NCBI GenBank assembly: GCA_035555675.1
Contig: DATMGH010000095.1
Span: 62,001 to 126,000, forward strand
From: Solirubrobacter sp035555675
GTDB taxonomy: Bacteria > Actinomycetota > Thermoleophilia > Solirubrobacterales > Solirubrobacteraceae
Direction of reading: 5' to 3'
DNA length: 64,000 nt
The stretch's first letter is position 1, and each line of letters begins with the position of its first letter. Below, in pieces: positions 24,699 through 32,672 of the stretch. The position numbers and the translations under genes are program-made. The notes below the pieces were generated by a model, which was not told the DNA's origin, ran no database searches, and saw only the letters and a program-made list of their open reading frames with translations.

Positions 24699-25459
24699 CG
24701 GCGGCGCCACTGCTCGAGATCTCCGACCTGGTGGTGGAGTTCGGCGGCGTCCGGGCGCTCGACGGCGTCAGCGTCGCGGTGCCCGAGCACTCGACGGTCG
24801 GCATCATCGGCCCGAACGGCGCCGGCAAGTCGACGCTGATCAACTGCGTCACGCGCTACTACACGCCCAAGTCGGGCGACATCCGCTACCGCGACCAGAG
24901 CCTGGCCGGCGTCCGCCCGCACCACGTCGTCGGTCTCGGGATCGCGCGGACGTTCCAGAACCTCGAGCTGTTCGAGCGCCAGACGGTGGCCGAGAACATC
25001 TACTTCGGCGCGGTCCACCGGCTGCGCCCGGTGCCGCCGCATCGGCGCGCCGAGCGCCACCGGCTCGACGCCGAGACCCGGGACCGCGTCCAGGAGCTGA
25101 TGGACGGCCTCGGGCTCCAGCACACGGGCGACCAGCTCGTCAGGGACCTCCCCTACCCGCTGCGCAAGCGCGTCGAGTTCGCCCGCGCCATGATGGCCCG
25201 GCCCGAGCTGCTGATGCTCGACGAGCCGACGGCGGGCCTGGGCGACGCCGAGTCGGCGCGCTTCACCGAGGTCATCCAGGCCGCGCGCACGCGGCACGGG
25301 ATCACGATCGCGGTGATCGCGCACGACATGCCGTTCATCTTCGCGCTCTGCGACCGGATCTACGTGTTCGACGCCGGGCGCGTGCTGGCCCACGGCACGC
25401 CGGAGGAGGTCCAGGCCAATCCCGAAGTGCGCAAGGTCTACCTCGGGGAGAGCGCATGA
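24695..25459 (+). CDS. livG: ABC transporter ATP-binding subunit LivG, with altered signature motif
   Basis: 254-aa ATPase. Walker A GPNGAGKS and Walker B LLMLDEPTAGL are intact, as is the switch His in VIAHDM; ARTFQNLELFE is typical of LivG. The ABC signature, usually LPYGLQ in this subfamily, reads LPYPLRK: residue 155, normally the near-invariant Gly, is Pro. It pairs with livF, whose signature is canonical. Start ATG overlaps the SDR stop. Confidence 0.9.
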   Translation: MTAAPLLEISDLVVEFGGVRALDGVSVAVPEHSTVGIIGPNGAGKSTLINCVTRYYTPKSGDIRYRDQSLAGVRPHHVVGLGIARTFQNLELFERQTVAENIYFGAVHRLRPVPPHRRAERHRLDAETRDRVQELMDGLGLQHTGDQLVRDLPYPLRKRVEFARAMMARPELLMLDEPTAGLGDAESARFTEVIQAARTRHGITIAVIAHDMPFIFALCDRIYVFDAGRVLAHGTPEEVQANPEVRKVYLGESA

Positions 25460-26211
25460 TCTCGCTGACGTCGTGCCGCGCCGGCTACGGGCAGGGCGAG
25501 GTGCTCCACGGCATCGACATCGACGTGCACCCCGGGCAGATCCTCGCGATCCTCGGACCCAACGGCGCGGGCAAGACGTCGCTGATGCGGGCGATCATCG
25601 GGGCGCTCCCCGAGCAGACCGGCGACCTGCGCGTCGACGGCACGCCCGTGCGGCCGCACACGCCCGCGCAGGCGCGCCGGCGGCGGATCGCGCATGTCCC
25701 GGAAGGACGCGGGATCTTCGGCGGCATGACGACGCACGACAACCTCCTGCTCGGCGGCGGCGGGCTCGACGGGGCGGCGGTCCGCGAAGGGCTGGAGAAC
25801 GCGTACGCGCGCTTCCCGATCCTCAAGACGCGGCGCAAGCAGAAGGCGGGGACGCTGAGCGGCGGCGAGCAGCAGATGCTCGCGATCGCGCGCGCCCTGA
25901 TGGCCAGGCCACGCTACATCCTGGTCGACGAGCCGTCGCTCGGGCTCGCGCCGCGGCTCGTCGTCACGGTCTTCGAGCTGCTGCGGGAGCTCGCCGATGA
26001 CGCCGAGGTCGGGATCCTCGTCGCCGAGCAGACGCGCAGCGTCGCCGGCTACGCCGACGCCGTGAACGTGATCAGCCAGGGACGCATCGTCGCCACCGGC
26101 GCGGCGTCGCAGCTGTCCTCCGAGGAGCTCTTCCAGCTGTACGTGCAGGGCGTCGTCGCGCCGGAGGCGGGCGGCCCCGCGATCCTCGATCCGACCAAAG
26201 GGGAGTCATGA
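25456..26211 (+). CDS. livF: ABC transporter ATP-binding subunit LivF
   Basis: 251-aa ATPase with Walker A GPNGAGKT, canonical signature LSGGEQQ, Walker B ILVDEPSLGLAP and VAEQTRS where the switch His is usually replaced by Gln-type residues in LivF. Its ATG overlaps the livG stop and its stop overlaps the cyclase gene, so all are translated as one block. The C-terminal 20 residues after QGVVAPEAG are unlike the family and may be a small extension. Confidence 0.92.
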   Translation: MISLTSCRAGYGQGEVLHGIDIDVHPGQILAILGPNGAGKTSLMRAIIGALPEQTGDLRVDGTPVRPHTPAQARRRRIAHVPEGRGIFGGMTTHDNLLLGGGGLDGAAVREGLENAYARFPILKTRRKQKAGTLSGGEQQMLAIARALMARPRYILVDEPSLGLAPRLVVTVFELLRELADDAEVGILVAEQTRSVAGYADAVNVISQGRIVATGAASQLSSEELFQLYVQGVVAPEAGGPAILDPTKGES

Positions 26212-27107
26212 CCACAGGGACGCGTACGAGCAACTGGGCCCGCTGGGGGCCCGACGACCAGGCGGGGACGGGCAACCTGTTCACGCCCGAGGTCGTGCGC
26301 CAGGCCGTCGGGCTCGTCACCGAGGGACGCGTGCTCAGCCTCGCCGTGCCGATCCGGGCGTCCAAGCTCCCGCAGTTCGCGGGCCGCCCGCCGGTGATCC
26401 ACACGATGCGCTGGGACGCCGGCGACTTCTGGGCGGCCGGCGTGGACGCCGACAGCACCAAGTCGGCCGACGACTACATCTTCACGCCCGTCCACGGGAC
26501 CACGCACGTCGACGCGCTCGCGCACGCCTGGTACGGCGAGGAGCTCTACAACGGCGTGTCGCAGAAGCTCGTCCGCAGCGGCGGCGCGCGCCGCCTCGGC
26601 GCCGAGCATCTGCGCCCGATGGTGGGGCGCGGCGTGCTCCTGGACGCGGTGCGCTTCCTCGACGCGCCGCCCGCGCCGGGCGATCCGATCACGCGCACGG
26701 ACGTCGAGCAGATCCTCGACGCGCAGGGCGTGACGCTCCAGCCGGGCGACATCGTGCTGGTCAGGACGGGCTGGCTGAAGACGTGGCAGGCCGCCTCCGC
26801 CGCGGACAAGCCGGGGCTCGTCGACCTGGAGCAGGGGCTCCACGCCGACACGGTCGACCTGTTCGTCGAGGCCGACACGGCCGCCGTCGGCACCGACAAC
26901 GTGACGCTCGAGGTCTGGCCGGACCCGGAGGGGCGCAACACCCCGTTCCATCGCCGGATGATCCGTGACTACGGCGTCTATCTGATGGAGCTGCTCGACC
27001 TCGAGGCGCTCGCGGAGTCCGGGCGGTTCGAGTTCCTGTTCGTCGGCGCGCCGCTGCCGATCAGCGGCGGCACCGGCAGCCCGCTGAACCCGCTCGCCGT
27101 CCTCTAG
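26208..27107 (+). CDS. Cyclase-family (kynurenine-formamidase-like) metal hydrolase
   Basis: 299-aa protein of the 'putative cyclase' / KynB-like fold. Metal-binding motif HGTTHVDALAH (family HGTHxDxPxH), plus LDAVRFLDA, PGDIVLVRTGW and an internal H in TPFHRRM. Characterised relatives hydrolyse amides or cyclic imides and lactones (kynurenine formamidase, isatin hydrolase, 2,4'-type ring products). In the operon it would be a ring- or amide-opening step, which hints at a cyclic substrate; this is inference. Confidence 0.85.
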   Translation: MTTGTRTSNWARWGPDDQAGTGNLFTPEVVRQAVGLVTEGRVLSLAVPIRASKLPQFAGRPPVIHTMRWDAGDFWAAGVDADSTKSADDYIFTPVHGTTHVDALAHAWYGEELYNGVSQKLVRSGGARRLGAEHLRPMVGRGVLLDAVRFLDAPPAPGDPITRTDVEQILDAQGVTLQPGDIVLVRTGWLKTWQAASAADKPGLVDLEQGLHADTVDLFVEADTAAVGTDNVTLEVWPDPEGRNTPFHRRMIRDYGVYLMELLDLEALAESGRFEFLFVGAPLPISGGTGSPLNPLAVL

Positions 27108-27116
27108 GAGCTGGAG

Positions 27117-27548
27117 ATGATCGACACAACAGCAGTGAGCGGCGTGCATGCCGTGATGATCGGCGTGCGCTCGATCGACGAAGCGGCGCCGAGGTTCCTC
27201 GACCTGCTCGGCGGGGAGCTGCAGGCGCGCGAGTACATCGAGCACTCGAACTTCCACCGGCAGCTGATCCGCCTCCCGTCGGGCACGCACGTCCAGCTGA
27301 TGGAGCCCGGGGACGGCGAGAAGCCGCTCAACGCGTTCCTCGAGCGCCGCGGCGAGGGCGTCTTCGGCATCGCGTTCGAGGCCGACGGACTCGAAGCCAT
27401 CGAGGCGCGCCTGAAGGAGCAGGACGAGGTGCGGGTGGTCGGCGAGATCGTCGACCTTCCGGGGATGCGCGAGCTGGTGCTGCATCCGAAGGACACGCAC
27501 GGCGTGTTCACCGTCTACCGCGAGCTCAAGCGCGAGGGCGTGGCATGA
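27117..27548 (+). CDS. VOC-superfamily protein, methylmalonyl-CoA-epimerase-like
   Basis: 143-aa vicinal-oxygen-chelate protein behind AGGAGCTGGAG. Two beta-alpha-beta-beta-beta modules; metal ligands probably His in SGVHAVMIGV, Glu/Gln in THVQLMEP, His or Phe in the second module, and a final Glu equivalent near HPKDTHGVFT. The layout is that of methylmalonyl-CoA epimerases, which invert the alpha-carbon of acyl-CoAs, but glyoxalase/dioxygenase relatives are possible. The stop overlaps the next ATG. Confidence 0.8.
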   Translation: MIDTTAVSGVHAVMIGVRSIDEAAPRFLDLLGGELQAREYIEHSNFHRQLIRLPSGTHVQLMEPGDGEKPLNAFLERRGEGVFGIAFEADGLEAIEARLKEQDEVRVVGEIVDLPGMRELVLHPKDTHGVFTVYRELKREGVA

Positions 27549-28315
27549 AGGCGCCGGCCACCACGCCCGTCCAGACGATGGGCCACAGCACGCCGGATCG
27601 CATCGTCGTGCGCGGGCACGACCTGTGCGAGGAGCTGATCGGCAAGGTCGACTTCGGCGCGATGGTCTTCCTCGAGATCGTGGGGCGGCTGCCCAGCGAG
27701 GAGGAGGCCGTGATGGTCAACGCGGTGCTCGTCACGATGGCCGAGCACGGCGTCACGGCCAACAGCATCGCGGCGCGGCTGACGCACCACGCCGCCCCCG
27801 AGGCGCTCCAGGGAGCGGTCGCCGCCGGCCTGCTCGGTGCGGGCAGCACGTTCCTCGGCGCGATCGAGGAGTGCGCCCGCGTGCTCCAGGACCTCGCCGC
27901 GGACCCGGCGACCCGCGTGCGCGCCTACGTCGAGGCGACGCACGCGGCGAACGGGCGCATCCCCGGGATCGGGCACCCGGTCCACAAGCCGGATGACCCG
28001 CGGACGGCGAAGCTGTTCGGCCTGGCGGATCGCCTCGGCTTCCCGGACACGCACCGGGTCGTCGCCGCCGAGCTGCGGCGCGTCGCCGAGGAGGTCTACG
28101 ACCGCGTGCTGCCGGTCAACGCCGACGGCGCGGTCGCCGCGGTGCTGAGCGACATCGGGTTCCCCTGGGAGGTGTGCCGCGGGTTCGCGGTCATCGGGCG
28201 CTCCGGCGGGCTCGTCGGGCACATCTGGGAGGAGACCCGCCGGCCGGTCGCCCGCCACATCTGGAGCATCACCGAGGAGACGCTCGAGTATGCCGATCCC
28301 GAGCCCCTCTTCTGA
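27545..28315 (+). CDS. Short citrate-synthase-like protein (citryl-CoA-lyase type)
   Basis: 256 aa, far shorter than citrate synthase (about 370-430), corresponding to the catalytic half. By eye, GIGHPVHKPDDPRT matches the citrate-synthase region holding the oxaloacetate-binding His, and VNADGAVAAVLSDIGFP holds the catalytic Asp. The GPLHGG motif with the other catalytic His aligns to GSTFLGAIEE, so that His appears replaced. Such proteins are often labelled citryl-CoA lyase. Here it likely makes or breaks a C-C bond of a 3-hydroxy-3-carboxyacyl-CoA. Confidence 0.8.
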   Translation: MKAPATTPVQTMGHSTPDRIVVRGHDLCEELIGKVDFGAMVFLEIVGRLPSEEEAVMVNAVLVTMAEHGVTANSIAARLTHHAAPEALQGAVAAGLLGAGSTFLGAIEECARVLQDLAADPATRVRAYVEATHAANGRIPGIGHPVHKPDDPRTAKLFGLADRLGFPDTHRVVAAELRRVAEEVYDRVLPVNADGAVAAVLSDIGFPWEVCRGFAVIGRSGGLVGHIWEETRRPVARHIWSITEETLEYADPEPLF

Positions 28316-29150
28316 CGGCCCGCTCGCCGGGCGGGTGGCCCTGGTCACCGGCGCCGGGCGCGGCCTCGGCAACGCGATCGCGCGGCGCCTCGCGGCCGAC
28401 GGCGCGGCGGTCGCGTTCACCGACGTGCTGCTCGAGGACGAGACGGTCGACGCGGACGCGCTCGACTCGATGGGCCGGCTCGCCGTCCAGGAGCGGCTCA
28501 ACCGGGCGAAGGCGAGCGCCGCGGAGATCGTCGCCGCGGGCGGGCGCGCGCTGGCGATCCGGCTCGACGTCAGCTCGGCCGAAGCGGTCGACCGGGCGTT
28601 CGCCGAGGTCGAGGCGGCGTGGGGCCCGGTGGACATCCTGGTCAACAACGCGGCCGTGTTCGACCACCGCACGCCGTTCGCCGAGCAGGACCCGGCGATC
28701 TGGATGCGCGACTATCGGATCAACGTGCTGGGGACGATGCACTGCTCGCAGCGGGCGTGGGCGGGCATGCACGCCGGCGAATGGGGCCGGATCGTCAACT
28801 TCAGCTCCGCCGCCGGCGTCATGGGCGGCTACGGCCACGCCAGCTACAGCGCCACCAAGGCGGCGATCGTCGGGGTCACCAAGTCACTCGCGCTCGAGGG
28901 CGCCCGGCACGGCGTGACCGTCAACGTGATCGCTCCGGGCCCGATCGCCACCGAGGGCTTCCAGCTGAAGTCCCGGCTCGGGATCCGGCCCGAGATGAAC
29001 GAGCGCATCGTGCGCGCCACGGCGATGCGGCGCATGGGCGAGCCGGACGAGATCGCCGCCACCGTGGCGTTCCTGGCCTCCCCCGGGGCGAGCTTCATCA
29101 CCGGTCAAGTCGTCGCCGTCAACGGCGGCCTGGATCTGTTCGTCTTCTGA
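28290..29150 (+). CDS. Short-chain dehydrogenase/reductase
   Basis: 286-aa SDR: TGAGRGLG cofactor motif, NNAAVFD, catalytic Ser in NFSSAAG, YSATK (YxxxK) and a C-terminal GQVVAVNGGLDL. An extra loop after the first beta-alpha unit (residues about 45-70, EDETVDADALDSMG) lengthens it relative to FabG. Overlaps the lyase gene by 26 bases and the ligase gene by one (TGATG), so is tightly coupled. Presumed to oxidise a hydroxyl of a pathway intermediate. Confidence 0.88.
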   Translation: MPIPSPSSDGPLAGRVALVTGAGRGLGNAIARRLAADGAAVAFTDVLLEDETVDADALDSMGRLAVQERLNRAKASAAEIVAAGGRALAIRLDVSSAEAVDRAFAEVEAAWGPVDILVNNAAVFDHRTPFAEQDPAIWMRDYRINVLGTMHCSQRAWAGMHAGEWGRIVNFSSAAGVMGGYGHASYSATKAAIVGVTKSLALEGARHGVTVNVIAPGPIATEGFQLKSRLGIRPEMNERIVRATAMRRMGEPDEIAATVAFLASPGASFITGQVVAVNGGLDLFVF

Positions 29151-30718
29151 TGGGGGCGTCGCAGATCCCGCGCCCGGCCCGGCTCCAGGACGTCCGCACG
29201 ATCGCCGACGTGCTGGAGCACGCGGCGGCCGCGGTCCCGGACACGCGCGCGCTGGTGGTCGACGACCGCAGCGTCACGTTCGCCGAGCTGCGCTCGCGGG
29301 CGCTCGCGCTGGCCGCCGGGCTGCGCGCCCGCGGCCTCCGCCCCGGCGACCACGTGGCCTGCTGGTTTCCCAACAGCATCGAGTTCGCCGAGTGCTTCTA
29401 CGCCGCGGCCTACCTGCGGCTCGTGCTCGTCCCGCTCAACACCTGGTACGGCGCGCGCGACTTCGACTATGCGCTGCGGCAGTCCGATAGCCGCGCGCTG
29501 CTCGCCGTCGGCAGCTTCAACGGCCGCTCGTACGCCGCCGACATCCGCGCGGCGCTCGCCGCGAACGAGTACCCGGCGCTCGAGCTCACGGCGATCGCGG
29601 GCGGTACCGCGGACGCGGTGGACTACGAGGCGCTGATCGCGCAGGGCGGCGAGGCCGTCGGCGAGCGGCCGGCACCGGGCGACGCGGCGCTGATGCTCTA
29701 CACGTCGGGCACGACCGCGTTCCCGAAGGGCGTGATGAACACGCACGACGGGCTGACCGGCAACGCGATCCTGCTCGCGGAGCGCATGGGCATCCCCACC
29801 GGCTCGCGCTACTACTGCCCGGCGCCGTTCTTCCACGCCGGCGGCGCCGTCTTCTGCCTGCTCGCGGGCCACGCCTCGTTGTCGACCGTGGTCGCCAACG
29901 GGCGCTTCACGCCCGAGGCGGCGGTCGAGCAGATGCGCCGGCACCGGTGCAACGTCGTCGGCGGCTTCGACACGATGTACGTCCGCATGCTGGATGCCTT
30001 CACGCCCGAGGACGCGGGGCATCTGGAGGTCGGCTGGTGGGCGACCGGCCCCGCCGCGCTGTTCCGCCGCGTCGAGCGGCGCCTCGGGCTGCGGCTGGTC
30101 AACCTGTACGGGTTGACCGAGGCGAGCGGCAACGTGACCAGCACGCCCCCGGACTGGCCGTTGGAGCGTCGCGCCTCCGGCCAGGGCATCCCGCTGCCCG
30201 GGCGGGCGGTGCGGATCGTCGACCAGGAGTCCGGGCGCCCGCTGCCGGCGAACGAGATCGGCGAGATCCGCGTCGGCGGCTGGGGCGTGATGACCGAGTA
30301 CTACCGCAAGCCGGACGAGACGCGCCGGGCGATCGACGACGAGGGCTGGCTCTGCACGGGCGATCTCGGCTCCATCGACGACGACGGCGACCTGCACTTC
30401 GCCGGCCGCGGCCGCGACAAGCTCAAGGTCGGCGGCGAGAACGTCGCGCCCGCGGAGATCGAGCACGTGCTCTATGAGCATCCGGCCGTCGAGGAGGTCG
30501 CGGTGATCGGCATCCGCGACGACGTCTACGGCGAGGTACCGGTCGCGTTCGTCAAGCCGGTGCCGGGCCGCGAGATCGGCGAGGAGGAGCTGCGCGCGTT
30601 CGCGAAGCGGCAGATCGCGGGCTTCAAGGTGCCCCGGACGATCGTGTTCGTCGAGGACTTCCCGCGCTCGTCGACGGGCAAGATCCGCAAGGACGCGCTC
30701 GCGGCGACGGCGAGCTGA
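29150..30718 (+). CDS. AMP-forming acyl-CoA synthetase (class I adenylating)
   Basis: 522-aa ANL-superfamily ligase. Seen: P-loop YTSGTTAFPKGVM, NLYGLTEASG (A5), GWLCTGDLG (A7), hinge GRDKLKVGGENVAP (A8) and the catalytic Lys in TGKIRKDAL (A10). It activates a carboxylic acid to its CoA ester; closest in style to medium-chain or cyclohexane-carboxylate-type ligases, specificity unknown. Last gene of the long liv-catabolic transcription unit that begins at livH. Confidence 0.92.
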   Translation: MGASQIPRPARLQDVRTIADVLEHAAAAVPDTRALVVDDRSVTFAELRSRALALAAGLRARGLRPGDHVACWFPNSIEFAECFYAAAYLRLVLVPLNTWYGARDFDYALRQSDSRALLAVGSFNGRSYAADIRAALAANEYPALELTAIAGGTADAVDYEALIAQGGEAVGERPAPGDAALMLYTSGTTAFPKGVMNTHDGLTGNAILLAERMGIPTGSRYYCPAPFFHAGGAVFCLLAGHASLSTVVANGRFTPEAAVEQMRRHRCNVVGGFDTMYVRMLDAFTPEDAGHLEVGWWATGPAALFRRVERRLGLRLVNLYGLTEASGNVTSTPPDWPLERRASGQGIPLPGRAVRIVDQESGRPLPANEIGEIRVGGWGVMTEYYRKPDETRRAIDDEGWLCTGDLGSIDDDGDLHFAGRGRDKLKVGGENVAPAEIEHVLYEHPAVEEVAVIGIRDDVYGEVPVAFVKPVPGREIGEEELRAFAKRQIAGFKVPRTIVFVEDFPRSSTGKIRKDALAATAS

Positions 30719-30754
30719 TGCAGGCCGCCGGCGACAGCGAACAACGCTACGCAT

Positions 30755-30784
30755 TTGTCATGTGTCTGGGGCTGCGGCTAAGGT
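30755..30784 (+). promoter_or_regulatory. Promoter of the fused GntR regulator
   Basis: TTGTCA (30755-30760), 18-base spacer, TAAGGT (30779-30784), then 9 bases to ATG 30794, so the regulator has its own near-leaderless promoter directly after the ligase gene. Confidence 0.55.
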
Positions 30785-30793
30785 CTGGGGGCA

Positions 30794-31792
30794 ATGCCTC
30801 GACCGCAGAGGGTTTTGGCGTACCAGCTGCTGGCATCCGATCTGCGTCGCGCGGTCGCCGCCGGTCACTTCGACGATGGCCGCGGGCTTCCGACCGAGGC
30901 CGAGCTGAGCACCCGTCACGGCGTGAGCCGGCAGACCGTCCGGCGCGCGCTCCAAGAGCTCGTCGACGAGGGCCTGATCTACCGGGTCCAGGGCCGCGGC
31001 ACCTTCGCGCGCCCCGACGCCGACCGCGGCGGCGCCGCGCAGGCTGAGCCCGTGCGACCGCTACCGGAGGCGCGAAGCACGGCGGCCAACGGCGCGCGGC
31101 GTCCGGCCGCCGAAGCCTTCGGCACGCTCGAGCCGGTGCTGCGCGAGACGACCGCGAGCATCATCGCCGACCGCGTCCGGCGCGGGTTGATCGAAGGGTC
31201 GCTGACGCCCGGCATGCAGCTCAACGAGATCCAGCTGGCCGAGCGTTTCGGCGTCAGCCGCAGCCCGGTGCGCGAGGCGATGCAGCGCCTCGTCCAGGAA
31301 GGGCTGCTGCGCACCGAGCGCAATCGCGGCGTGTTCGTCATGGCGCTCGGCGCGGGCGACATCGAGGACATCTATCTCGCGCGCCGGAGCATCGAGGGGA
31401 CCGCGGTCGGTGTGCTCATCCGCGAGGCGTCCGACGAGACGTTCGAGCTGCTCGAGCGCCCGATCGTGGAGCTCGAGCGCGCCGAGGTGCGCGGCGACTG
31501 GTCGACCGCCTGCGACCTCGACCTCCGGTTCCACGAGCTGCTGGTGGCGTCCACGGGAAGCCAGCGCCTCGTGCGCACGTTCAAGACGCTGCTGGCCGAG
31601 ACCCGGATGGCGCTGCTCGGCCTGCCCGGCGGGTTTCCGGCCGGCCGGGTCGTGTCGGCCGAGCACCGCGGGATCCTGGACGCGCTGCGGCGCCGCGACG
31701 AGCCGCGCGCGCTGCACCTGATCGACGAGCACTTCCAGATCGGTGTGGACGACTTCCTGGCGCGGTCGAGCGCCGTCGAAGACGGCCCGTAG
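30794..31792 (+). CDS. Fused double-GntR regulator: HutC-type HTH + complete FadR/FCD regulator
   Basis: 332 aa in one uninterrupted frame. Residues about 5-75 are a HutC-type winged helix (LPTEAELSTRHGVSRQTVRRAL, wing GRGTF), almost identical in the recognition helix to the regulator at 10982-11737. After a polar linker (about 75-115) comes an entire second GntR protein: winged helix LNEIQLAERFGVSRSPVREAM and an FCD domain with His positions in LRFHELL, AEHRGIL and DEHFQIG. Normal GntR proteins have one HTH. It is likely a ligand-responsive regulator of the adjacent catabolic operons, possibly with two kinds of DNA site. Confidence 0.9.
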   Translation: MPRPQRVLAYQLLASDLRRAVAAGHFDDGRGLPTEAELSTRHGVSRQTVRRALQELVDEGLIYRVQGRGTFARPDADRGGAAQAEPVRPLPEARSTAANGARRPAAEAFGTLEPVLRETTASIIADRVRRGLIEGSLTPGMQLNEIQLAERFGVSRSPVREAMQRLVQEGLLRTERNRGVFVMALGAGDIEDIYLARRSIEGTAVGVLIREASDETFELLERPIVELERAEVRGDWSTACDLDLRFHELLVASTGSQRLVRTFKTLLAETRMALLGLPGGFPAGRVVSAEHRGILDALRRRDEPRALHLIDEHFQIGVDDFLARSSAVEDGP

Positions 31793-31797
31793 TACGA

Positions 31798-31829
31798 TCG
31801 TCGACAATCCACTTAACAACGGATACGAT
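31798..31829 (+). promoter_or_regulatory. Promoter/operator of the first MBL hydrolase
   Basis: Box TCGTCGACAA (31798-31807) overlaps -35 TCGACA (31801-31806); 17-base spacer; -10 TACGAT (31824-31829); 6 bases to ATG 31836. The box is the best match in the window to the FadR-subfamily TNGTNNACNA consensus. Confidence 0.55.
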
Positions 31830-31835
31830 CGAGCG

Positions 31836-32672
31836 ATGCAGGAGATCGCTCCCGACGTCTTCCTCGAGCTCCGGAACCGGGGCTGCAACAACGTCGTCAT
31901 CCGTACCGCCGACGGCCTGGTGGTCGTCGACTCCGCGATGCGCCCGTCCGACGCGGTCGCGTGGCGGCGGCAGCTCGACGAGCTCGGCGAGACGCGCTAC
32001 GTCGTGCACACCGACCATCACCCGGACCACGTCATCGGCAACTGGTGGCTGTCCGGGACCGTGGTCGCGCACGCGGGAACGCGCGAGCGGCTGCGGGACT
32101 TCACGTCGCCGCCGGCCTGGCTCGAGCGGTTCGACCCGGACGGGATCGCGCTCATGCGCGGCTGGCACGTGCGTCTGCCCGAGATCACGTTCGACGAGCG
32201 GCTGACGCTGCACGTGGGCGGCGTGACCGTCGAGCTGATCCACATGCCGGGCCACACGCTCAACACGGCCGTCGTCCACCTCCCGGAGCATGGGGTCACG
32301 ATCACCGGCGACCACGTCTGCAACGGCGGCCTGCCCGGGCTGCACGACTCCTCGATCGCGGCGACGCTGGCCACGCTCGACGCGATCCAGGCGCTCGGCG
32401 CCCAGGTCATCGTGCCCGGTCACGGGGACGTCGGCGACGCGGCGCTGATCGCGCGGACGCGAGCCGAGCTGACCGCCCTGGTCGACGCCGTGCGGACGGC
32501 CACGGCGGCGGGCGAATCGCGCGACGAGATCGTCGGGCGCATCCGCTTCGAGGACAACTTCCACGGCTCCGTCGACGGCGACGCCGGGTACCCGCCCGAG
32601 ATGGTCGAGGAGTGGCAGCGGCTGAGCATCGGCACGGTCTACGACCAGCTCGCCGCCGCGCCGGGCAGCTAG
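31836..32672 (+). CDS. MBL-fold metallo-hydrolase
   Basis: 278-aa metallo-beta-lactamase-fold enzyme. Metal ligands: HTDHHPDH (HxHxDH-type), PGHTLNT, GDHV and PGHGD. The start ATG 31836 follows a leaderless-type -10. The substrate is unknown: thioesterase, lactonase or hydroxyacylglutathione hydrolase activities are all known in this fold, and a CoA-thioester or lactone of the neighbouring pathway is plausible. Its paralogue lies tail to tail with it (4-base overlap). Confidence 0.88.
   Translation: MQEIAPDVFLELRNRGCNNVVIRTADGLVVVDSAMRPSDAVAWRRQLDELGETRYVVHTDHHPDHVIGNWWLSGTVVAHAGTRERLRDFTSPPAWLERFDPDGIALMRGWHVRLPEITFDERLTLHVGGVTVELIHMPGHTLNTAVVHLPEHGVTITGDHVCNGGLPGLHDSSIAATLATLDAIQALGAQVIVPGHGDVGDAALIARTRAELTALVDAVRTATAAGESRDEIVGRIRFEDNFHGSVDGDAGYPPEMVEEWQRLSIGTVYDQLAAAPGS

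Noticed and set aside
30718..31047. A possible small gene starting inside the ligase stop (ATG 30718).
   Set aside because: It covers the promoter and the first HTH of the fused GntR in another frame and becomes Arg/Ala-rich; no family likeness.
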